64,000 bases of DNA from Bryopsis sp. KO-2023. Lineage: Eukaryota > Chlorophyta > Ulvophyceae > Bryopsidales > Bryopsidaceae. The position numbers and the translations under genes are program-made. Location: positions 5,208,001 through 5,272,000 of the forward strand of contig BSYQ01000001.1 of assembly GCA_030272585.1 (NCBI GenBank), written 5' to 3'. The notes beneath the pieces are model-generated. The model did not search any database, was not told the origin of the DNA, and worked only from the letters and a program-made list of their open reading frames with translations. Shown piece after piece: positions 30,513-41,007 of the stretch (position 1 is the stretch's first letter; each line of letters starts with the position of its first letter).

Positions 30513-33500
30513 ATGTTTGCGTGGCTGACGGTGAGTATTCCGGTTTTCTGGGAGTCGCGCGCGCTCGCGGCGATAAGATTGCTTTTGTGCGTTTTGCGGT
30601 GTCTATCGAAGGATTTTTAGTGCTATGCATTTGAGGTAGACGAGCTTGCGCGACGTTTTTGGTTTCATTTCAGGGGAGGCGAAAGGAGCAAGATATCGAA
30701 GACTATCTGCGAGCATTGGAGCGAGCGAAAAAACCAGGTGGCTGAAACAACCTATACTTATACTTAGCCAATGTTTTTTGTTTCCTTTCGAGGCATCATC
30801 TCTCTTGTGGAAAAACTATGCGTCTACTTTTCACACAGGAAACATTCCAGGGTGATCTTGCCATTTCGTTGGTGGTGGTGGTTTCTTGAGGGAAAACATA
30901 AAAAGTGCTGTGCCTGTGGAAAGATCTTTTTTAAAATAATTCTGTCTTTCTCTGAAACACAAGGGTTGAGGGAAATGTTCCCAAAAAGAAGTAAAATTTC
31001 AACTTGTATGATTCATTCAATACCTGGAAGAATGGTTTGAAATGGGCTAGGCAGTTGAATGAGAATTTTTCACTTTTTTTTTTTTAAAGAGGCAAACCCT
31101 CCTCCCCTTACTAAAACAAAGAGAAAACAATACAAAGAATATCGAGGGGAATAAATGGTGGTGTTCTTTTTTTTTATTTTATCTTGCTGTCTGATTTTTG
31201 TGTTTGGATTACCTCAGCCCACGTCACGAAAATTCTGACGGCAATCGGCGATTTGGTCGAAAAAGATGATGTGGCTTGCGTCCAACTATGTTCCTCAAAG
31301 CTCATGGTGTTTCTGGAAAATTTTCAACAACCCGAACTTCTTTGGGAAAGCTGCAGTCTGTTGGATACCGTTGCTAGAAGAGCCACCCTCAACGGAAGAT
31401 GGCAACTGGGGTGAGATTTTTTTAATTGTGATTTTAAGTTAAAACTTCGGAAGGATTTCGTCCAGGGTTTTGATCGTGGTGTTTTTTGAAGGCACAGAAT
31501 TGGTCATTTGGGAAGGGAAAGGTCTTCGGAAAAACAGATTTGCAATGGAGAGCTTTTTGATCGTTGTGGGAGATGAGCAAAAAGCAGATATGCATTCTGA
31601 TTGATTCCTGTTCACTTGTTCTGTATTGTTTTTTATATATATTATAAATATATATTTTCTTTATCATTTTTTTTTGTCCTGCACCTAATTTATTGTTGAG
31701 GGAAGCTATCCAGCACAGTTGCAAAAATGATGGATTTTTAACAATGATTTTATTTTCTGTTTGTGTGTGTTTTTTTGTTTTCGGTGGGAAAAGGAGATCT
31801 GGAGCTGTTCGTTATCTGGTGACAGCCATAAAGACGAACAATGTGGCAAAGGAGGAATTCGCCAACTTCAACGGACAAATTATTTCGACGGCGTGCACCG
31901 CCCTTGAGGTTTTGTGCTCGGAGCATCGGACCAGAAAAGCAGCCAAGTACGATTGTACTATTTTTGTTTTCACCATCAACATTAGTAGTAATTAATTAAT
32001 CTATTTATTTAGATTTATTTTCAGTTTCATTTTTTTTTTTTTTTTGGGGGGGGGGGAGGGGGTGAATTGATTGACACTGTTTTGGGATGCTGGAAAGATG
32101 TCGGCAATCGAACAGGGAAGATCATAAATCTCGTCTTTAAATTTGTCTTTTGAAAAATCGAAACAGAAAATGTATTATTCGTATGCTTTTTTTTCATTTT
32201 ATATTACAATACACATTTTTTGGATCATCGCTTTTCTTTCCTTTTTGACGAGCCAATGATATGGGAATGGGATCGATCGACGGATTAAAATTTTTTCACA
32301 GTTTGTTTTTCTTATTTTAAAATGTTTTTTTTTTTTTTTCCCAAACAGATCGCTGGGTATTGTCAAAACCCTGTTGGACATTTTTCAGAAGAGGCTTTTG
32401 GAAGCGGATCAAATGAGAAACGTGCTCGACGCTTTGAAAGAAATAATTGATCTGGAGTCAGACTCCATTGCAGATTTGAGGTGGGTTGGCAGGGGTGGGG
32501 AAAAAGACAAAATAATGAAAGAAGAAAACCATGCAATGTGAGGTCGACTTTCCGAGCAAAAGACATATTGCAATTCAGAAAAAAAAAACAAAACAAAAAA
32601 AACCATTGATATTTTGTTCTCTTTCTCTTGTTATCATCGGAAAACAGTCTTCGAAAAGAACCCTGTTTTTTTGACGTTTGAAAACGATATTTGAAGTGCA
32701 ACAGTTCCACTGTCTTTATTTATTTATGATTTTTTTTTTTTGGGGGGGGGGAACAGTTTGTGCATACCGAAGCTGCTCCACGTTTTGCTAAACTGCGTTC
32801 ATGGTGATGGAGTCGTCGCCACCGAAGAACAAAACGACCATGTCAGTCTCGTGTGCGATTTGATATGCTTCTTGGCAGGATCTCAAGAGCTTGCAAAGCT
32901 TATCATTGTACGAGGTGAGTTGGGGTCGGAGAAAAAAAACAAAAAAAACAAGAACAACATCTCAGCATCATCTTTGTTTTTTTGTTTTAAAGAGATATAA
33001 GAGTTCCTTCTCAACTTTTCACCTTTTTTTTTTATTTTATAAATCACCACTTACCTTGATGTTTTCTTTGCAAAAAAAAAAACTCGCATGCGAAAGGTGG
33101 GCTGCACTCTCTGGTCGACATGATCCCGGAGAGTATCGAGGCTTCTTTCCCGACATACATGGCTGGCGTAATGAAGGCTTTCGTGGCGATCTGGGATAAG
33201 GAATCTCAGGGGAGCTCGGGATTGCTGCCACGAGGGACAGTCGAGAAAATGAGGGGCATTCTTTCGGAAGCTCTCGAGAAAAGTATCGAATTCCTGACAA
33301 AGGTCGGAAGTGGAAAAGCTGTGGGCACCATGCATGTCGCATGGAGAGCCGGAGTGGCGATCTGTGCTGTGTCCGGAACAAAGGAGGTATGCTTTCACGT
33401 TTCTGATTAGAAATATTGAACAAAGAAATACGCATAAACAATGTATAAAACATAATAGAAAGAAAATTTATAGTAGAACCAAATTATGGTATTTATCAAA

Positions 33501-34523
33501 GCAATACTACGATCAAAAAAAGTTTGGTCGTAAGCTTTTTATACCAGTGCTATAGATTTGTATTTCCAGTTTTGAATATTAAATATTTTTATGACATATA
33601 TATTTAAAAAAAAGATATAAATGCAAAATGAACCCACCCCCTCCCCTTTGCTGAACAAGAAAACAACAGAATGTCATTGCTGCTTTTTTTTTTTTTTTTC
33701 AGGCTGAGGATCTCAAAGGTTTGCGGCTGCTGTTCAATCTGATGAGGTCAGACTACAGCAGGCATTTGCTTCGGTACGGGTATGTATCCAGAGACGAGAT
33801 GTGCTGGATGAAAGAAAGGCTCTTAAAAACAATAGACGCCATGACGAGAAAAAAGGAATACCACGAAGCTATCGACGCTTGCGGCGGAGCCAATGCCCTG
33901 CAGTTTGTCTTGGATTCGGTTGTGCAGGAGAAAATCAAGGTAAAGAAGCAAGAATATTTTGGCTGAGTGCACCTGTCAACCCATACCCATCATCAGAGTA
34001 TTGACTGCAGGGTTTGTTGAGCATTCGGGTTTGCTTCTGTTTTTTTTGTTTTTTTTTTCAATGGTTGTGTTTTTCATCCTTTTTTTTAACGCTTTCAGGT
34101 TTGCTTTTTTTCATGTCGCAGGATATTGCAAGAAGAGCACTCCGAAACATGAGGGAGCCGGAGAATTCCACAATGAGATTCTCCCTGACTTCCGACAACC
34201 CTTTGTTCGAGCAACAGAGCCACCACCGTCCGGCAGGCATCACCACTCCGCAGACGCTCTCTCCTCTGCCTGTCATGCAAGTCGTGGGGGTGAATCAGCA
34301 GCACCACGCTGGGAATTTGGGGATAGCCAATGGACACAATGCGCCGGAATTCACACCAGAAAATGTTGGACAAAAGAGGAGAAACAACGCCATATCTAAT
34401 CTCGACAAAGGGGAGGAGCCGTCCGTTGGCTCGAGGGTGAAACGCTTCCGAAGAGGACCACTTTTTACCAGTGCACCCATCGATGGGTTGTCTGGGCTAG
34501 GCTGGGATGCGAAACAAGAGTGA
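30513..34523 (+). CDS. Armadillo/HEAT-like helical protein, uncharacterised
   Basis: Nine exons keep phase throughout: 30513-30530, 30674-30737, 31218-31410, 31794-31946, 32349-32480, 32757-32914, 33097-33386, 33703-33939, 34122-34523. They give 548 residues. The product starts MFAWLTGRRKEQDIEDYL. The body is a series of amphipathic helices with leucine spacing typical of ARM/HEAT repeats (ILTAIGDLVEKDDV, LGIVKTLLDIFQKRL, LHVLLNCVHGDGV). The last about 110 residues are polar and disordered-looking with basic patches (QKRRN, RVKRFRRG) that could be nuclear signals. The fold suggests a scaffold or adaptor. I do not recognise the family, and no enzyme motif is seen. The 3' region holds a 36-bp tandem repeat at about 34748-34845. 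Confidence 0.85.
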
Positions 34524-34747
34524 AAAAGAAAGTCTCTTTCCATACAGCGGGAATTAGGCAGTTTTCTGTTTGGGGGGGGGTTCCATGTTTTTCGTAATTT
34601 TGGATGTAGTGGGTTTGACAAAAATAGCCATGCGAAAGGAGAAAGTGAGGGGGTGGTGTAGGATTACAAAAAAAACCCAGAAAAAGAAGTCCCCCAAAAA
34701 AGTGAGGGGTTTGCTGCTTCAGAAAGAGGCGGTCGGTCGGTTTCCAT

Positions 34748-34845
34748 GTTTTTGACTGTGGGCAGATTCGTTGATTGTCATAATTTTTGACTGTGGGCAG
34801 ATTCGTTGATTGTCATAATTTTTTACTGTGGGTGGATTTCGTTGA
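34748..34845. repeat. Tandem repeat of about 36 bp, 2.5 copies
   Basis: The unit TTTTTGACTGTGGGCAGATT plus about 16 more bases occurs twice almost exactly and a third time in diverged form, just after the ARM-like gene. Confidence 0.8.
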
Positions 34846-36017
34846 ACAAGTGGTAGGCAGGTGCCTCAACGGACAGGGAGATAGAGCTTTGCTGTGTAGA
34901 TATTCGATGTAACGAGGTATCAAAATCTCTTCACAGTTGGTGGTGGTAGCTTCGTGAATCAAGTCTCGTTTTTAAGGCTGGTCGAACCTTTTGGTTACCC
35001 AAAAGGAAACGATACATAATCAAAAACAAATATAAATATAAAATGGGCAGCAAAATTCACTATTTTTAATGATTGGTCCTTGGTCTGGGTAAAGAATCTA
35101 TGAAAGCCTTGGTAGTCTTGGTTTTGCACCAATGATCATGGAATGGGGAACTGCAGGCTCCAGGGATTCTATGACGACTGCGGGGAGCACGACGAGCCAG
35201 GGACAAATTAGATGTCGTGGCTTTTCATGGATTTATGTGGAGGCGGCGACTTGGGAGGTACTCATCTCAACCCTGGACCAATTTGCTCCCTCCTTTGACA
35301 ATCACAACCAACAATTTCCATGCATTTCACATCACCACCTGTGGAACAACTGAATGGACAGAGCTGGATCTGATTTCACTTAAACAAATCAAGAATGTGT
35401 TTGGCATCTTTTGCTGCAGAAGTACGGCCCTCTCAACGATCAGCAGTTGAGGGTCGTGGCGGTGGAGGCCTTGAGGTTGGTGCAGACTACCATGCAGCAG
35501 GCATCCTGCACTCGGACCTCAAGGCCTCCAATCCCATGCTTTCGTCGCCAGCCAGACGGGAGACCCTCCTGACCAACCCTGAACTGCTGCAGCCTGGCTG
35601 GCTGGTGGCGACCGACCTGGGCACTGCCAGGGTCGATGGTGAGTTTCATTTCATGTCAAACCCCCTCTCTCTTGTGGATTTTTTGTCCCGCATCGAAAGT
35701 GATGCTGATTTGGGATGCATCCGGAAATATGTTTTGGTGTGCTGCAGAATTTTATTGTGCACCTGTTTTGTTTTGGGTTGTCTGTCCAATGATCGGAAAC
35801 ATGTTTTGGGGTTATGTGCCAGAATGTCAAGCTGGGTGAATAAACCGGAAATTTATGCCCCATGTTTTCTTCATTCCCTCGTGTGTTGCTTCGAAGAAAA
35901 ATTCCTTGTACAAAATTCCCGAAAGGGAATTTGTTCCATAGAGGTGTTGGTAACATTGCCGAAAATTTCGGTTCAAAACATTTGGGGTTCTGGGGATTCA
36001 GAAAACAAAAGGAAAAA

Positions 36018-36385
36018 ACAGATGATCGGAAGAAATCCGAAAGAAGAAAAATAGAAATTTTGCTACTGAAAGTTGGGGGTTCTGTCCAATTGGAAGAACA
36101 TGAAAAGGAAAAGGATTGAAGAAAAGGATTGAAGAAAAAAGGGGATTAAAAAAAACAAAAAAACAGATTATCGGAGGAAATCCGAAAGAAAAAAATAGAA
36201 ATTTTGCTATTGAAATTTGGGGGTTCAGTCCAAATTGGAAGAACATGAGAAGGACAAAACTGAAGAAAAAAGGGGATAAAAAAAACATATATTATGGGAA
36301 GAAATTGGGAAAAAAAAGAAAAAAATGCTTTCGTGAAACTTTTTGGTTTCAGTGGAAGGACATGGAGAAGAAAAAGAATTTCAGA
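36018..36385. repeat. Degenerate tandem repeat, unit about 110-145 bp
   Basis: Units at about 36018-36122, 36162-36268 and 36289-36385 share ATCGGA(A/G)GAAATCCGAAAGAA, AGAAATTTTGCTA and TTGGAAGAACATGA with increasing divergence. Weaker echoes start near 35785. The DNA is purine-rich. No function is seen. Confidence 0.7.
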
Positions 36386-36583
36386 AAAAAAAATTGATGG
36401 AAGAATGAGAAGAGTTATAGCTTCAAAAATTCTGGGTTTCAGGATGCCTGAAAATTTTAGGGTTGTATCAAAACAAATAAAAAAAACGGGAATAAAAAAA
36501 GAGATACAAATAGGAAACCTTGGTACAGGTTTTAGAAGAGGTTTTTTTTACCTGTATGGTTTTTTTCTCCTGATAAAAAAAAG

Positions 36584-36634
36584 AAGGCATTGTCTTGATG
36601 GGACAACACTGGGGTTCGAATCCCCTGTGCCTCC
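36584..36634 (+). other. tRNA-like fold lacking a D arm
   Basis: Within about 50 nt lie a 5-bp acceptor-like pairing (AGGCA with TGCCT), a perfect anticodon-type arm (TTGTC, 7-nt loop TTGATGG, GACAA) whose loop has T33 and would read GAT (Ile), a 4-nt spacer, and a T arm (GGGG, TTCGAAT, CCCC). There is no D arm and no CCA is required. It could be a tRNA relic, a retro-element 3' end, or chance. Confidence 0.3.
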
Positions 36635-37660
36635 AGTACTTTGATTTCTGTTTTCCCATCTTGTTCATCTTTCATTTGCCATCCTTTCTATTTTTTAAAA
36701 AGTTTTCATGACTTCCCTCGATTGTGCTAATGGACATACAATCTCTGAAATTTTTTTCATCGAATAATTTTTCCATGCCATGGCGCAGGCTTTCTGTTGT
36801 GTTGAGCTCAGCAAAGTGAAACCATCCCACACTTTTGTTTTACCGTTGTTCACTGATTGCCCCTGTGGTGTTTTCCTATCTTGGGTCTTGAAAAAAAAAA
36901 GTGAAGAAAAAAAAAACAAAAAAAAACAGGTTCTTACAAACAATTCTGAACCAGGCTCTGCACTGCCACAATTTTTGCCATTCCCATCATGACTTTCACA
37001 ATCGATACAAATTTTTGATTTCAAACAACTTCAGCCAATCTCATATCCTCCTCCTGCAAATTCTCATGCTGCATTATGTGAAGAAGCTGAACCCCCCCTT
37101 CCCCTTCTCAAAAAAACAAAGATGCATACATGGTATACATGCACACACGATTGCCATGGTTGGTTCAGTAAACAGCTATCTTCAATTACCACGTTTTCAC
37201 ATTAGTATTGTTGCAGCTTTACGGATCTTTTGATTTGTCATCTTTTTCATGCTTCTGAAAGGGAAGGTGAAACAAGAGATGAAGGATCTTTCACATTTTT
37301 CACTCTCCAGCAATAGGGTGCCTGTGTGGGGAACACACTGGACAGAGAAAAAAAATTGTGTATGGATCCACTGCACTCGTGCAGGGAAAAGCTTAAAAAT
37401 TGGCTTTTGTGCACCATCAATCAATCAATCAATCAATCACAGCAAAAAGAGGCCATCACCCCCCATTATGCCAGAGTAATACAAGGTAAGAACAACAAAA
37501 ACAAAACCCACCCACAAGAAAGCTCCCTGTGCACCATCAGTTTCGATCAGTTTCCACATTGAGGATCGAGGGATGACAGGATGACGTGGCACAGAAGTGC
37601 AGGGTTCCACAACCAGTCGCCACCATTGGAATTTTCAAGTTGCAATTTTGAATTTTGGGG

Positions 37661-40466
37661 ATGTATTGGAGGATGAATATCGCTCCAACTCACGCTTCCC
37701 CCAGCCTCAGTCACCTGTGGTTCAATCCCAGCAGACGGAGCCGTCCGTCGCGCCGTGTCCTTTCCAAAAGACTCGGCCAAGGTAGTGCGGCAACGGGCAG
37801 CGCTATCAAAGGTAGTTTGCTTTTCCACGTTTCGATTCGAGCGTGTTGGTTGCTTATGTCTTGAAGATATTGGACTCTGATGCAAGCTTTATTGTGTTCA
37901 TGTCTTGCCTTTGATCCTTTGCCAGCAATCGCCGATGGAAGCAATGGGTCTTTGAATGTCGTCATTACTGGTAGGCAAGATGTACCAGCCAAGCACTGCA
38001 CATCGTTTTTTCACTTCTCTCGATTCTCCTGCTTTTTGACATTGATTAAAATACCTTTTGTAGTTGCCCACCCCAGATCACCCGATTGGGACATAATATT
38101 TTTTTCTTTCTATATATATATCGAAAGGTTTTGGCATGTTACGTCTAAGCCATGTGGCACTTTCAAGGCTTGTATTGTTTTCATTTTTTTTCCTTTACTT
38201 GATCCTCCGATGAAAAAAAAAATACAAAAAAAAAAAATCAATGCCATGCACAAAAAAACTTTTTTCAGCTTTTGTGTTTCTTCCTTGTAGGTGGCAGCAA
38301 GGGTCTGGGTTATTGCATGGCGAAAGAGTTTTTATCGCATGGAGATGGGGTTGTGATTTGTGGTCGAAACCCAGAACGGTTGGAGGCATCTTCGGCAGCT
38401 TTGAAAGAGCTCTATCCAGAAGGATCGATATTTCACAAACAGTGTAATGTGTCCAGCCCCGAAGATCTGAAAGAGTTTGCCGATTTTTCCGCCGAAAAGC
38501 TAAACCGAATTGACAGGTAAGTGATCAGCCACCTCAGAGGTTTAGTTTCTGGTGGTCTTTTTTTTCTTTTTTCTTTTCTCTCCAGAAAGGAAAGGGAATT
38601 TGAATTTGTGTGTGAGGGTTGGGGTCAAAGAAGCTTGTTTCTTGGATCAGGTGGATCAACAATGCAGGCGAAGTGACAGAGAAGAAGCTGCTTTCGGATT
38701 TGGAGCCCTCCGATATCACTCAGGTAGAAATACGAACGAATTTTTAGCTGTGTGGATATCCCCCCAAAAAATATCTCTTAAATGTACCATCCTGGGAATT
38801 AGATGGTGGTATGTATTCACTTCCTGAGTGCATATCCACCATTTGAACTGCATAAATTTAGCAAAAAAAAGATTAGCATTTTGACCCAACACCTGATTCT
38901 TCTGGACAGGAAAGCGACCTCCACACCAAAATATCCATCCCAATCACAGCAATGCATGCTTTTTTGCAGTTTTTTCCTCTCAGATTTACGCTTTACGACT
39001 CCATGATGAAAAAACAAGATCTTCGCTCATCTCCTATACGTGCACTGGCCGATTTTTTTCGTTAGGGTTCATTTCTTTTTTTGCCTTGTTTTCAGGGAAA
39101 AAAAACAAGAGTTGGGGTGAAAGGTGATATGTCGGAGTGAGCGACCCACTTTTGGCATTTTTTGTCAGGTGATCGGAACGAATGTTGTGGGTTCCATGCT
39201 CGGGAGTTGCGAAGCCATTCGCTTGATGCGAGCCCAACCCCAGAGCAACCAGCCAAGGCAAGATTTCGATCAGCCTGAAGATCTGTTTTTCCTTTTCCAC
39301 CAATGTTTATATGATATGATGTATATTCCCCCACCCCCCCTTCTTGAACAATATGTTGAGAATGGAAGCCTACTTTCTGAATTCATTCTGGCAGCTTTGG
39401 GGGAAATCCAGTGCAAGCATCGAAACGAATCCTTCCGAATCATGAGGCCTGCTGTATTCACAGGTCACTTTTTTTTTTGGTTTTTTCACTCTTTTTTCAG
39501 TTTGTTTATGGATTTATTTCTTCCTTGTCCAGATATCACATCTTGAATCTAGGATTTTCATCATGGGGAGCATCTTTTTCCAAGTCGGCCTGCACGCATA
39601 AAACCACCAAAACAGCGTTGACCCAACTCACTGAGTCGCTTTCCCAGGAACTCGTCGAAGCTGGGATCACAAGCATTGGAGTGCACAATTTATCCCCAGG
39701 TTCGTCCCCTTTTTTTTGTTTTCGTTTCTGCAAGCTCACTTGAGAAAACTCGTGAAATGATCAATTGCAACAAAAAATGTCCTTGACATGCACACAGTTG
39801 CACCCCCCCCCCCCCCCAAAAAAAAAAAAAAAGACAAAAAAAAAAAAAAAACTCGCTTGGATATGAATGCCACCTTAGCAAAGATAAACCCACTCGATGT
39901 CGCGAGATAGAGCAGCTTGGTAGCTCGCAAGGCTCATGAATTTTTGGACCGCAATGTACAGAGTTAAGGTTCTTGGAAGATAATTCTGCATGAAAGATTT
40001 TCAGCAAGCTCCTTTTTTTTGTATTCCTAATTCTAATGCGGCTCCTAAGACGCCTGCCACACACCCAGCGGTTTTCAACTGTAAGATACAGATTTCTTTC
40101 TGACGACTGGCGTCCGATATTTATTCTCTTCCTTCCGAATCTGTAGGTATGGTTTTGACGGATTTGCTGCTCAAGGATGCCAACGTGATTGCCAGAAGGT
40201 TTTTCAATGCTCTGGCAGAAGAGCCGGAAACTGTGGCGGCGGTGCTGGTGCCTCAAATCCGGTCGCTGGCAGGGACCAACCAGGGGATCGATTATCTCAA
40301 TCCGGCCACCGCCTTGGCCAGAGTTGTGGGTGGATTGCCTCAGATCTTGTTCGGGGGTAGATTTTTTGACAAGGATGGGGAGCGGGTGGTGGAGGGTGGT
40401 GGTGAACTTCGTTACAAAAAGAATGGGGTGAAGGTTTTGTACGACATCGATGCAAAGAAATACTAG
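37661..40466 (+). CDS. NYC1/NOL-like chlorophyll b reductase homologue (SDR)
   Basis: Seven exons keep phase: 37661-37811, 37926-37970, 38291-38516, 38651-38723, 39169-39257, 39533-39699, 40147-40466. They give 356 residues. The first about 50 residues are rich in S, R and P, like a plastid transit peptide. A second ATG at 37673 is possible. The short-chain dehydrogenase core shows the cofactor motif TGGSKGLG (about 64-71) and NNAG (144-147). The C-terminal part (LSPGMVLTDLLL, VAAVLVPQIRSLAG, GGRFFDKDG) matches my memory of NYC1/NOL proteins, which reduce chlorophyll b to 7-hydroxymethyl chlorophyll a at thylakoids. The usual catalytic YxxxK reads HKTTK here (His217, Lys221), so activity is doubtful or altered. 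Intron 5 appears to be GC-AG. Confidence 0.85.
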
Positions 40467-41007
40467 CGAAGGGCGGGTCGATTGCTGCAGGTGGTTTGCT
40501 GCAGGTGGTTATCGATGTCTGCATGTTTTTTTTGTAGAATTGGGATTGCAAGAAGAGAGGGTTTTTTTTGTGAATAACAACAATCCCATCAGCATTTCTA
40601 GTGGGGTTTGTGTTCTTTTTTAATCTTTCTTTTCCTGACGCAACCCCAGCTCTGCTCTACCTTGAAGCTTCGATTCAACAATTCAATTCGATTCGATTCT
40701 AAAAGAAAAACCCTCCAACGCTTGTCCATTTTTTTTAACTTTTTTATTTTTTCACCACCACCGACACAGTGAATTTTTATTTTTTTCCCCCCACCTGGAA
40801 CGAAATAAAAAAATAAAAAGAATGGACGATCATGTACCTGCTTTTTGCAGGTACATACCTGTTTGACTTGCATCCTGTCGCATTACATATTCGCCCCTCC
40901 AAAATATTACCTTATGGCAAAGTGAATTACCAGAGGTGATCTCCCGCACATAAGTAGCGACCGCAGTCGAGCGAAGTGCTGTTCAGAACAGAAAAACGAC
41001 TTCAGCA
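40467..41007. other. Spacer between the SDR and GR genes, with hairpin at 40832-40856
   Basis: The spacer includes a perfect 10-bp hairpin ATGTACCTGC, TTTTT, GCAGGTACAT at 40832-40856. The hairpin lies about 370 bp after the SDR stop and 150 bp before the GR start. It could mark a transcript end or a promoter element. AATTCAATTCGATTCGATTC repeats precede it. Confidence 0.5.

Larger units (their letters stand above)
34846..37660. other. Long region without a confident gene
   Basis: The best coding candidate is a plus-strand exon at about 35420-35640, with an acceptor before AAGTACGGCC and a donor at GTCGATG/GTGAGT. One frame gives KYGPLNDQQLRVVAVEALRL and stops early. Another gives HSDLKASN and TDLGTARV, superficially kinase-like. 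I could not choose between them. From 35700 to 36480 the DNA is a degenerate tandem repeat. The rest is A- or T-rich. Confidence 0.35.

Noticed and set aside
31791-34004. Alternative short reading frames overlapping the ARM-like gene
   Set aside because: The nine-exon chain keeps phase throughout and uses good splice signals, so the overlapping frames are by-products.
35395-35650. Protein-kinase-like motifs HSDLKASN and TDLGTARV
   Set aside because: The two motifs are only about 30 residues apart, with no glycine loop, no APE and no flanking kinase exons. A competing frame in the same exon looks equally protein-like.
37418-37440. ATCA microsatellite as a functional element
   Set aside because: It is a plain short tandem repeat of about five units with no link to a gene signal.
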